From positions 3,658,001 to 3,722,000 of the forward strand of contig OZ244921.1 in assembly GCA_965221755.1 (NCBI GenBank): DNA of 64,000 bases, given 5' to 3'. The translations under genes and the position numbers were made by a program. This DNA comes from Azophilus sp965221755. GTDB taxonomy: Bacteria; Pseudomonadota; Gammaproteobacteria; Pseudomonadales; Azotimanducaceae. Under the pieces are notes generated by a model. It was not told the DNA's origin, ran no database searches, and was given only the letters and a program-made list of their open reading frames with translations. Position 1 is the first letter of the stretch; each line of letters opens with the position of its first letter. This document shows positions 43,201 to 49,253 of the stretch, in pieces.

Positions 43201-44231
43201 CGGCGCTGCCCGAAGGCGCGGGCGGCGTTCGGCGCGTTCCGCTGTTCCCGTCCGCCTCGGACCCCTACGGGCGGCAGGGCTTCGTCCGGGTGGCGAACCG
43301 CTCGGGCCGGGCCGGCACGGTGGCCGTGCGGGCGTTCGACGACGGCGGCCGGGTGCGGGAGCGGCTGTCGCTGCGGCTGGGCGCGCGCCAGGCGCGGCAG
43401 TTCAACTCCGACGACCTGGAGCTGGGCGCCCCGGCCAAGGGCCTGTCCGGCCGCACGGGGTCCGGGACCGGCGCCTGGCGGCTGGAGCTGTCGAGCGCGG
43501 ACATCGACTTCGAGGCCGGCGCCTACGCGCGCCACGCCGACGGCTTCCTGACGGCGATGCAGGCCGCGGCGCCCTCAAGGGACGGCGCGCACCGGGTGGC
43601 GACGTTCAACCCGGGCAGCAACGCCAACCAGGCGAGCCGCCTGCGGCTGGTGAACTGGGGCCCGCGGGCGGCGTCGGCGACGGTGACGGGCGCGGACGAC
43701 CGCGGCGCGCGGCCCGGCGGGGCGGTGGAGGTTTCGGTCCCGGCGGGCTCGGCGGTGGAGCTGACGGCGGCGCAGCTGGAGTCCGGGGAGGCGGCGGCGA
43801 TCGCCTCGGGGGCGCTGGGCGACGGCGCCGGCAAGTGGCGGCTGCGGGTGGCGTCGGACGCCGACCTGTCGGTGATGAGCCTGGTGTCGAGCCCCATGGG
43901 GCGGCTGGCGAACTGGTCGGGGGCGGACGAATCGCGGGGCGCGCCGCCGCTGCCGTCGCTGCCCGCGCCGCCCGCTTGGGTGCGGCTGGAGGACGCCGGC
44001 GGGCGCCGGGTCCGGGGCGAATGGGACGCGGCGCCGGGGATGCGCTACGGGGTGGAGCTGCTGCTGGACGGCGCCCCCCTGGAGGGCCGTTCGCTGGCGC
44101 GCACGGCACGCACGTCGTTCCGCTGGTCGGGGCTGGCCCCCGGCGCCTACGCGCTGCGCGCGCGCTCGGTGGACGCCGACGGCAAGGCCGGCCCCTGGAG
44201 CCCGCCCACCGACGAGGTCGTGATCGACTGA
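37224..44231 (+). CDS. Giant secreted FN3/Calx-beta protein with repeated C-terminal module
   Basis: A 2335-residue secreted protein. A signal peptide (residues 1-43, with 'LRRALAAALLALPLLFGPAPAAEAQ') is followed by about nine fibronectin type III domains, each opening A/F-x-P-T-G-L/F-x-A-x-A-G with a central 'D-P-x-(x)-S-x-I-x-x-Y-Q-Y-R'. Interspersed are Calx-beta-like units ('LTVAEGGSATYTV...DNDT'), two of them tandem and near-identical in DNA (about 40807-41140 and 41146-41482). Residues about 1628-1672 are a Pro then Gly/Ser linker. An Ig/cadherin-like domain follows, then A-B-A'-B' repeats (about 1770-2235) with 'HFNSDDLE/KGLSG/WRL' and 'FNP..N.NQASRLRLVN', and a final FN3-like domain. 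No membrane anchor or sorting motif is seen. ATG 37224 chosen at the signal peptide; no good ribosome site is visible. Confidence 0.75.
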   Translation: MPGLHHPARAAAGPLAGLRRALAAALLALPLLFGPAPAAEAQTAPAKPTGLTATAGNQVVTLRWTNPNNSDITGWQYRQGTGDPLSWGSWTNFAGSFTDATLTRVITGLTNGTEYSFEIRAVAGTVEGTASDPVSGTPIRPPARPTGLTATTGDASGEVDLNWTDPGDDTITSYDYRIRSGSAWNTFPIPGSDADTTSHTVTGLTDGTEYTFQIFAKAGSVFSPSSASATATPMAPPPAKPTGLTAAPGPGSGQVTLRWTDPGDSRITRWQWDNWRGTPGAWGGWRNMGGAAGRTSFTRGGLDNGTQYGWRIRACAGSACGAASDAATATPAANLPPFKPTGLTATAGNGQVTLRFDNPRDSRITSYRYRFRTSGGSWIPWNTRASTANATELTIFSLTNGTTYDFQIQAVAGFVRGPVSDTVSATPTAPPAKPTGLTAEALDRRVELSWDDPSNSAITKYQYRRGTGDPVTWGEWTDSSNSRADTTSIILSGGLANGTEYSFQIRAVAGTLTGAASDTVTATPMAPSAQFTSSVGATPENISASIPISINPAPSAGLTVAYTVTGTATRGSDGDFTAAASDSVAVSAGEAGAFIPISIVQDALREGDETVILTLADGAGYDLGARTTHTLTIEDDDPPLAPAGFAAAAGDGQVVLSWDDPSDAAISGYQFRQRTPPDTGSWGSWTAIASSTAATTTHTVTGLTNGTAYGFQVRAADGTLEGAASSEATATPTAATAGVTTAQPTDRAVTEGDASDTATFTVALRTRPSDNVAVTVTAPAGLELAGPGGGAFGGSALLAFLASTWNSAQTVTMRATDDNTDSPLGRELSVAYSTSSRDGSYRNLSGTAATVTVADNDPTAVTLAGAAGDVAEGATKTFTVTLGRGLVNGEVLPVPLTFGGEATRGTDYTTACPTTLPTGVACANLDSGNATVTFTGPTTGTTATTVTLTLTAAADGAVETGGETVVIGLGTLNANSGTGLGGGASGADSLADFRITDAAAAPAAPTGFTAAAGPGGGQITLSWTPPSGTVTGYQYRVRRPGGGWLGWANMAGGANITTFTSDFTEVLDFQMRARNGSLFGAPSAIVRATPVAAPAAPTGFAAAAGPGGGQVTLSWSDPSNSDIAKYQHRRKLSSAGAWGSWTDFAGGTTAASTGGTVAGLTNGAAYDFQVRATAAPGGTVLGAASAAATATPRAPALVLDPASLTVAEGGSGAYTVALATRPTATVTVTVAGASGEVTFDTDSATPGNQSTLTFSTTTWSAPRTVAVSAGEDGDTANDSATLTHSASGGGYGSVTGSVAVTVTDNDTPGLVLNPTSLTVAEGGSATYTVALATEPTGNVTVTVAGASGEVTFDTDSTANGDQSTLTFTTGTWSTAQTVTVSAGQDNDTADDSATLTHSASGGGYNSVTGSVAVTVDDDDAPAAAAPAAPTGLAAAAGDGRAVLSWNAPASDEITKWQYQLLEGTRWRDIPESDATTRSHTVTGLVNGLTYNIRVRAVAGAVNGRPSAPVGARPLFGVAVLSPASLTVAEGGSATYTVRLSAEPGGTPNPNVIVGISSSNSDVTVSPAGLDFTTGNWNEPRTVTVSASQDNDAVHDRATLSHSVQGGGYTAGSGPDLNLVVNDDESGAPPPPQPPSSGGGVSSGGGGGGGGGSSGGGGGGGGGGGGGGGRRPEAPEALEARSVPSGGALALDLSAAFRSPGGGALSFTATSSEPAVASVSVEGAVLTARGLLPGVAEIAVTATDGAGRSISRRFALTVTAPEAAWHLPPAADPFLQGFVRVVNHSAAAGEVAVTAVDDAGRQYAPLTLRLGPHAVAHFNSDDLEAGNAAKGLSGGAGPGAGGWRLAFGGGGLDAEAIGLLRTADGFVTAMAATAPRGADGALRLLTFNPAGNTNQASRLRLVNPTDAEARATVTGTDDSGASPGSPVALTLPAGSACEVGAAALESGRGLACGAPQAGLGDGAGKWRLSIASEAPLVAMGLLSSPGGHLTNLSAALPEGAGGVRRVPLFPSASDPYGRQGFVRVANRSGRAGTVAVRAFDDGGRVRERLSLRLGARQARQFNSDDLELGAPAKGLSGRTGSGTGAWRLELSSADIDFEAGAYARHADGFLTAMQAAAPSRDGAHRVATFNPGSNANQASRLRLVNWGPRAASATVTGADDRGARPGGAVEVSVPAGSAVELTAAQLESGEAAAIASGALGDGAGKWRLRVASDADLSVMSLVSSPMGRLANWSGADESRGAPPLPSLPAPPAWVRLEDAGGRRVRGEWDAAPGMRYGVELLLDGAPLEGRSLARTARTSFRWSGLAPGAYALRARSVDADGKAGPWSPPTDEVVID

Positions 44232-44339
44232 GGCCGCCGCCCGGACGCCTCTCCGTCGGGTTCGGCGGCGGGACGCGGCGCGGGCCGGCGCGCCCGGGGC
44301 CTCCGGAACCCTGCCGGGGCCGCAACGTCAAGCGCCGCC

Positions 44340-45047
44340 GACCGACCGCCTCAGGCCGCGAGGGTTTCGATCACGTCGCCCCGGCGCTGCAGCACGGTCA
44401 CGCCCCGGGCCAGCGCCGCCTTCCTGAGATCGTCGCGGATGTGGAAGGCGGCCAGGGCGAACCGCTGCCGACGGCCGGCGTGCTCGGGAAACAGGCGCCG
44501 GAAATTGGGCGCCTTCCCGTCGAGCAGGCGCGCCAGGTCGCTCCCGTGCGCCTTGTGCTTCACCTCCACCACGAACACCTCCCGGCCGTTCACCAGCAGC
44601 AGGTCGAACTCGTCCTCCAGGCCGGCATGGCTGCGCGTGACGTTCCTGTCGATGAAGTCGAAGCGCGTCCCGGCCCGCACCGGGTTGGCCTTGAGGCTGT
44701 TGTGGTAGAACTCCTCGGCCACCGCGCCCAGGCTGTTGCCGACGCCGCCGTACATCTCCGCCAGCTTGTCCACCTTGGCGGCGGTCTTCGCCAGCTGGGC
44801 GGCGGTCTTCGCCAGCTGGGCGTCGGTGCGGTCCTGCGCGGTGGCCAGGCCGACAACCAGCGCTTTCAGTTCCTCGTCGGTCATGGCGGCAGCCTCCCTG
44901 CCGGTCGGAGGTTGAGTGTATCCTACATTCCGCCAGTGTACGCGCCTGGCGGCCTTGGACGGATTTGTTCCCCGGCAACGCCCCATCGCCGCCGCCCAAC
45001 GCGGTCGCGGCCTTTGCGGCGGCGGAAATTGAAACTGAGCCACTACC
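44340..45047. repeat. Right arm of the ~0.7-kb inverted repeat
   Basis: The reverse complement of this 708-bp segment matches 36080-36765 across the nuclease gene and its upstream 160 bp. The extra length is mainly one additional 21-bp unit encoding Q-L-A-K-T-A-A. Outside the arms similarity stops: inward after GACCGCCTC and outward after CACTACC. Confidence 0.9.
44351..44884 (-). CDS. Coiled-coil PD-(D/E)XK nuclease-like protein, right copy
   Basis: A 177-residue near-identical paralogue of the gene at 36238, in opposite orientation, so both point at the giant gene. It has one extra heptad (QLAKTAAQLAKTAAKVDK) and few substitutions (e.g. VVGLATAQ for VAGLAAAQ, NPVRAG for NPALAG). The D..E-x-K core 'EFDLLLVNGREVFVVEVKHK' is unchanged. 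Both copies keep intact frames, which suggests recent duplication, gene conversion or selection on both. Confidence 0.75.
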   Translation of the reverse strand: MTDEELKALVVGLATAQDRTDAQLAKTAAQLAKTAAKVDKLAEMYGGVGNSLGAVAEEFYHNSLKANPVRAGTRFDFIDRNVTRSHAGLEDEFDLLLVNGREVFVVEVKHKAHGSDLARLLDGKAPNFRRLFPEHAGRRQRFALAAFHIRDDLRKAALARGVTVLQRRGDVIETLAA

Positions 45048-45079
45048 AATTGCCGTATGCCGGGCGAGATCCCGTTTAT

Positions 45080-45296
45080 ACGCGTCGCTGAAGGCGACAC
45101 GCATGTTCAGGCTTAGAAAATTTCGGAACCTGACCCATGCAACCGACGCGGAGTTTCGCGCCAGCGAAACTCCATCCGCGCCCGCTTCACGGGCGCGCTG
45201 CAGGCTCAGAAACATCTCGAATCGGGCTTGGGCAACCAGCGCGGAGTTTCGCGCAGCGAAACTCCAACCGCCTCTCGCCCAGAGGGCGAGAGGCGC
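45080..45296. repeat. Dispersed palindromic repeat, copy 7 (double form)
   Basis: Two head-to-tail units: GCATGTTCAGGCTTAGAAAA, CGGAACCTGACCCATGC, GGAGTTTCGCGCCAGCGAAACTCC and CGCCCGCTTCACGGGCG; then GCAGGCTCAGAAACATCTCG, GGGCTTGGGCAACC, GGAGTTTCGCGCAGCGAAACTCC and CCTCTCGCCCAGAGGGCGAGAGG. Confidence 0.78.
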
Positions 45297-45444
45297 ATTG
45301 ACCTTTTCCATGCGTTTTTCGAAGATAGCGTCCGGCATCCAATTCAGCGGGGAGAAGACTGCGGATCGTCCTGATGCCTGTCGCGGGCCACTGTTCGGCG
45401 GCGCAGGCGCAGTCGTCGCGCACTCAGCAAGCCAAGGAGGCATC

Positions 45445-46281
45445 ATGGGATCAAGACTCGAGGGCAAGGTGGCGGCCATCACCGGGGCCGCCAGCGGCTT
45501 TGGCGCGGCCACGGCGCGCTTGTTCGCAGCCGAGGGCTGCAGGGTGGCCTTGGGCGACATTCAGGAGGCGACCGGGCGAACGGTCGCTGCCGAACTCGGC
45601 GACGCAGCGGCGTTCACCCGCTGCGACGTCACCGCCGAGGCCGACGTGGCCAACTTGGTGGACACGGCGGTCAGCGCCTTCGGCAGGCTCGACATCATGT
45701 TCAACAACGCCGGCATCGTCGGCGCGGTCGGCCCCATCGACGGCACGCCCGCCGAGGAATGGAAGGCCACCTTGGACATCCTGCTGAACGGCGTCTTCTA
45801 CGGGGTCAAGCACGCCGCTCGGGTGATGAAGCCCCAAGGGTCAGGGGCCATTGTCAGCATGTCGAGCACCGCCGGCATTCTCGGCGGCTTGGGACCGCAC
45901 ACCTACACAGCGGCCAAGCACGCCGTGGTCGGCCTCACCAAGAGCGCCGGGGCGGAGCTGTGCCGCTTCGGGATCCGCGTCAACTGCATTGCGCCCGCCG
46001 GCATGGCCACGCCGATGGTCGCCAACGTCACCACCGGCGACCCCGCCGCCATCGAGGAGACCAAGCGCAGCCTCGCCGCCGCCTCACCCTTGAAGGGACG
46101 GCCGGGATTGGCCGAGGACGTGGCCAACGCGGCCCTTTGGCTGGCCAGCGACGAATCGGGCTACACCAACGGCCACACCCTCACCACCGATGCCGGCATG
46201 ACCACGGGCGCATCGCCCAACCCACCGGCCTTTGACCAATACCAGCCGATGATCCGTGAAGCCGGCAAGAGCGGGCTGTAG
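45445..46281 (+). CDS. Short-chain dehydrogenase/reductase
   Basis: A 278-residue SDR with 'AAITGAASGFGAATA' (Gly-rich NAD(P) motif), an acidic 'GDIQE' end of strand 2 (favouring NAD+), 'DIMFNNAGIVGA', catalytic 'SMSSTAGILGGLGPHTYTAAKHAVVGLT' (Ser, Tyr, Lys) and 'VNCIAPAGMATPM'. The C-terminal 'ASDESGYTNGHTLTTDAGMTTG' matches classical SDRs. AAGGAGG four bases before the ATG sets the start. An NTF2-like gene begins four bases after its stop, suggesting a two-gene operon. Confidence 0.88.
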   Translation: MGSRLEGKVAAITGAASGFGAATARLFAAEGCRVALGDIQEATGRTVAAELGDAAAFTRCDVTAEADVANLVDTAVSAFGRLDIMFNNAGIVGAVGPIDGTPAEEWKATLDILLNGVFYGVKHAARVMKPQGSGAIVSMSSTAGILGGLGPHTYTAAKHAVVGLTKSAGAELCRFGIRVNCIAPAGMATPMVANVTTGDPAAIEETKRSLAAASPLKGRPGLAEDVANAALWLASDESGYTNGHTLTTDAGMTTGASPNPPAFDQYQPMIREAGKSGL

Positions 46282-46285
46282 GCGC

Positions 46286-46795
46286 ATGGCCAGCGCAACG
46301 GACATTGCAATCGCCCGCCAGGAGATCGAGTACCTGCGCCGCCGCTACGCTCGGGCCACGGACCTGATTGGCGAGGGAGGCTCGGACTCGCTGGCCCAAG
46401 GCCGACGCATCTACCACGAGATATTCACTGCGGATGCCCGGATATGCGCATCGCTGGACGGCGAAGCGCAGCTGGAGGCCGAGGGACCGGACGGCTGGGT
46501 GGACGTGGTCCACGAGGCGCTCAGGGAGTTCGTCGCCACCCAGCATCTGGTAGGCAGCCAGCTGGTTGAGCTCGCTCGGCTGGAAACGGACGCCAACGGC
46601 CAAGTGACCGCTGGCGAGGCGGCCATGACCAGCTGTCTCCAAGCTTGGCACGCCCGTGCCGACAGCGTGTGGATCTTCATCGGCAGCTACGTGGACCAAG
46701 TGCGCCACTTCGACGGCAAGGGTTGGCGGATCCACGACATGGAACTCATCCAACTCTCCACCGAGGATCGGCCTCTGGGAAGCCCGCCCCGCTAG
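46286..46795 (+). CDS. Nuclear transport factor 2-like (SnoaL-type) protein
   Basis: A 169-residue protein with the NTF2-like cone fold: 'EIEYLRRRYARATDLIGEGG', 'RIYHEIFTADARI', 'REFVATQHLVGSQLVELA', 'ADSVWIFIGSYVDQVRHFDGKGWRIHDMELIQL'. These domains act as isomerases, dehydratases or hydroxylase subunits, or simply bind small hydrophobic molecules. Association with the SDR upstream suggests joint action on an alcohol or ketone. Its last four bases overlap the convergent ccmI. Confidence 0.75.
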   Translation: MASATDIAIARQEIEYLRRRYARATDLIGEGGSDSLAQGRRIYHEIFTADARICASLDGEAQLEAEGPDGWVDVVHEALREFVATQHLVGSQLVELARLETDANGQVTAGEAAMTSCLQAWHARADSVWIFIGSYVDQVRHFDGKGWRIHDMELIQLSTEDRPLGSPPR

Positions 46796-48048
46796 GGTGG
46801 CGGCTGCAGCTCGGCCTGCAAGGCAATGGGCGCTTCAGCATCGGCAACGGCCAAGGGTTCGGATCGCCACTGCCAATCGCCGGGGTGGGCGGTGGCAGTG
46901 CCGGCGCGGCTGACTCGCACCACCACCTCGATCCTTTCCGCCATCGACAGCGGCAAGGCCGGGTTCATGCTCACCGCGTCGTCAAGGCGAAAGGTGTCCG
47001 GCAACTGCGAAGCCAGGCGCCGCAGCACGGCATAGGGCATGCCGCCTTCGGGTGGACGGGCAATGACGAACAGCGTCGCGTTCTCGGGTGGCGGAGACAT
47101 GGCGGTGACCGCCACGTCAATGGCCGGGAGCAGGTCGCCCAAACGAGTGCGAGCCTGCTCAAGACCGAGCAGCAGCACCCTTCGGGAAAGCGGTTCCAAC
47201 GGATTTGAGAGCGCTCGGTTGAACAGCGTCACCGCCTGCCGGTAGTCTTCGCGGCGGAAGGCTTCAAGACCGAGCAGTTCCAGCACCATCGGCTGGTTGG
47301 GCGTTCGCGCCAAGATGCGCTCGGCGATCGCGGCGGCGCCCTCGTCAAGGCGTCCGCCCGCCGCCAGGTAGCGGGCTTGCAGCCAGTGTAGATCGATGCC
47401 GGGATCCTCGCCGGTCAGCGCCTGGGCGCGCTCAAATGCCGCAGCGGCAGCGGCATGGTCCCCATCCGTCAGGTAGATCTGGCCCAGCAGGAACCAACTG
47501 CCGGCATCGTCGGGACGCTGCCGCACCCGCTCGCCAAGCCGGGCGCGCCAGCGGTCGAGCTCGATTCGGTCTTCAGCGGGATCGAGGCGCATCACCTGCG
47601 CTGCGCCCGCAAGCATGGGCGCATCGGGTTCGCCGATGCCGAAGTAGAGGGCGAGGGCGGCCAGCGGAGCGCAAAGCCCAGCGAGCAGCAGCGCCCAGTT
47701 CCCAACGAGGCGCTGCCTCAGACCGGCGGAAGTTGAGTCGCACGGCTGCCTGTCCGCGCGACCAGGGTTGCCGGACGCTTCGGCCGAGGACGGCGCGGCA
47801 GCGGACGCGGGCGCTTCGGCATCGACGTCAATCAGCAGCGCCCGGCCCAGTTCCGCCTCCATGGCCGGCCGTTCACCCGCCTCCAAAACCCCGGAACGGG
47901 CCTCGTCATCCAGTTCATCGAGCCGCTGGCGATACAGCGCCCGCAACGTCGAAGCGCGTTCAATTCCGCGGTGGCCACCGAGAAAAAACGGCGCGGCGGC
48001 AAACACGGCGGCCGCCAAGCCCAGCAGCGCGGCCCCAAGCCAGAACAT
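46792..48048 (-). CDS. ccmI: Cytochrome c maturation protein CcmI
   Basis: A 418-residue CcmI. Two N-terminal transmembrane segments (residues about 2-24 'FWLGAALLGLAAAVFAAAPFFLG' and about 115-135 'WALLLAGLCAPLAALALYFGIG') enclose the leucine-zipper-like loop ('LYRQRLDELDDEARSGVL'). A periplasmic TPR region follows ('DAGSWFLLGQIYLTDGDHAAAAAAFERAQALTG', 'YRQAVTLFNRAL'), then a C-terminal domain with 'ATLFVIARPPEGGMPYAVLRR'. CcmI presents apocytochrome c to the CcmF-CcmH ligase. Start overlaps the ccmH stop by one base. It is last in the operon and converges with the NTF2-like gene. Confidence 0.85.
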   Translation of the reverse strand: MFWLGAALLGLAAAVFAAAPFFLGGHRGIERASTLRALYRQRLDELDDEARSGVLEAGERPAMEAELGRALLIDVDAEAPASAAAPSSAEASGNPGRADRQPCDSTSAGLRQRLVGNWALLLAGLCAPLAALALYFGIGEPDAPMLAGAAQVMRLDPAEDRIELDRWRARLGERVRQRPDDAGSWFLLGQIYLTDGDHAAAAAAFERAQALTGEDPGIDLHWLQARYLAAGGRLDEGAAAIAERILARTPNQPMVLELLGLEAFRREDYRQAVTLFNRALSNPLEPLSRRVLLLGLEQARTRLGDLLPAIDVAVTAMSPPPENATLFVIARPPEGGMPYAVLRRLASQLPDTFRLDDAVSMNPALPLSMAERIEVVVRVSRAGTATAHPGDWQWRSEPLAVADAEAPIALQAELQPPP

Positions 48049-48542
48049 CAGGCTTCGTCCAGGATCTTCGCCAAGCGCGCTCGGTCCGCATCGCTCAACT
48101 GGGCGCTGCGCTGATGCCGCAGACGCCGAGCGATCAGTCCAAGCCCAGCCAGAACAAAGAGGATCGGGGCGCCCCACAGCAGCAGCGTGGCGGCCTTCAA
48201 CGGGGGATCGTAGAGCACGAAATCGCCGTAGCGGGCTTGCAGGTAGTCCCTTACCTGCGCATCGGAAAGCCCTTCGCGCACCACCAGCCGATGCACCGCC
48301 GCCCGCAGATCCTGGGCGATGGGCGCATCGCTGCCCGCGAGATTGGTGTTCAGGCACTTGGGACAGCGGAATTCGGCGATCAGGGCGCGGAATCGAGCCT
48401 CGGTCCGGGCATCGGGAAACTCATGCACATCGACCGGGCTGGCGCCCCAGGCAGGCCAGCAGCAGAGCAGCAGCACCAGTGCCGCTGAAGCGGCCAAGGC
48501 AGGCGCTGCGGGAGCAGCCAAGGCAGGCGCCCTAGCCCGCAT
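48048..48542 (-). CDS. ccmH: Cytochrome c maturation protein CcmH
   Basis: A thiol-reducing subunit of the haem ligase complex. A signal or anchor segment ('ALAASAALVLLLCCWPAWGA') precedes the CXXC motif in EFRCPKCLNTNLAGSDAPIAQDLR, then 'LSDAQVRDYLQARYGDFVLYDPPLK', all standard CcmH, and a C-terminal membrane helix ('TLLLWGAPILFVLAGLGLIARR'). ATG at 48542 is taken as start, with GGGGGAG very close upstream; a TTG at 48590 would add 16 residues. The stop overlaps ccmI (TGATG). Confidence 0.85.
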   Translation of the reverse strand: MRARAPALAAPAAPALAASAALVLLLCCWPAWGASPVDVHEFPDARTEARFRALIAEFRCPKCLNTNLAGSDAPIAQDLRAAVHRLVVREGLSDAQVRDYLQARYGDFVLYDPPLKAATLLLWGAPILFVLAGLGLIARRLRHQRSAQLSDADRARLAKILDEA

Positions 48543-48665
48543 ATCTCCCCCAACCGCCCGCCAAAGACGTCTGGCCACCTGGACGTTCAATGCGTTGCGG
48601 CAGGGGAGCGGCGGCGTCGCAAAGCGCTGGCCGCGCCCACCAGAGGACCCTTGGCAAATGCCGGC

Positions 48666-49253
48666 CTAACCCGCATCGCCGCGCGCCTGCGCGCCCGCCA
48701 CCGGCAAGCCCATGGCGGCCAAGCGCGGGGCGATCTCCTGCCGCCAAATCCGGCCGTCAATCGCGCCCACCTGCTTGAACGCCACATCCCCTTGCGCGTT
48801 GAGCAGGAAGGTCTCCGGAGCGCCGTACACGCCCAGTTCAACGCCCAAGGCGCCATCGGCATCGACCAAGTTGAAGTCATAAGGGTCGCCGTAGTCATCC
48901 AGCCAACGCCGGGCCTTGGCCGGATCGTCCTTGTAGTTGACGCCGATGATGCGCAGCGGCGCGCCAGCGGCGGCGGTGACGGCGCGAATGCGCAGCAGTT
49001 CGTCGTGCTCCGCCTTGCAGGTCGGACACCAAGTGGCCCATACGTTGACCAGCACTGGACTGCCCAGAAGGTCGGCGCGGCGCACCAATTCGCCGCCCTC
49101 GCCGTCAAGCCGCTCGGCGGCAAAGTCCGGGAAAGGCTTGCCGATCAGCGCCGAGGGCAGCCGATGGGGATCCTCAAGCTGGAAGCCGAAGTAGCCGATC
49201 GCCAGAATCAGGACGAAGACGGCCAAGGGCACGAACAGGCCGGCACGGTTCAT
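48666..49253 (-). CDS. ccmG: Thiol:disulfide interchange protein CcmG/DsbE
   Basis: A 195-residue membrane-anchored thioredoxin-like protein. Residues about 6-24 form the anchor ('LFVPLAVFVLILAIGYFGF'), followed by 'LIGKPFPDFAAERLDG' and the active site NVWATWCPTCKAEHDEL (CPTC). 'DPYDFNLVDADGALGVELGVYGAPETFLLNAQG' is the family's DxxGxxxxxxGVYGxPE region. It keeps apocytochrome c or CcmH cysteines reduced. Its ATG overlaps the ccmF stop by four bases. Confidence 0.9.
   Translation of the reverse strand: MNRAGLFVPLAVFVLILAIGYFGFQLEDPHRLPSALIGKPFPDFAAERLDGEGGELVRRADLLGSPVLVNVWATWCPTCKAEHDELLRIRAVTAAAGAPLRIIGVNYKDDPAKARRWLDDYGDPYDFNLVDADGALGVELGVYGAPETFLLNAQGDVAFKQVGAIDGRIWRQEIAPRLAAMGLPVAGAQARGDAG

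Noticed and set aside
38685..43535. A 1616-codon open frame on the minus strand opposite the giant gene
   Set aside because: It is the mirror of a G+C-rich, repeat-rich coding sequence. Its translation is low-complexity (Arg, Gly, Ala, Val), has no domain or signal peptide, and follows the periodicity of the FN3/Calx-beta DNA repeats.
43115..45091. A 658-codon plus-strand frame spanning the end of the giant gene and the right inverted repeat
   Set aside because: Its second half is the antisense of the right nuclease gene, which has a proper fold, and its first half is a shadow of the giant gene.
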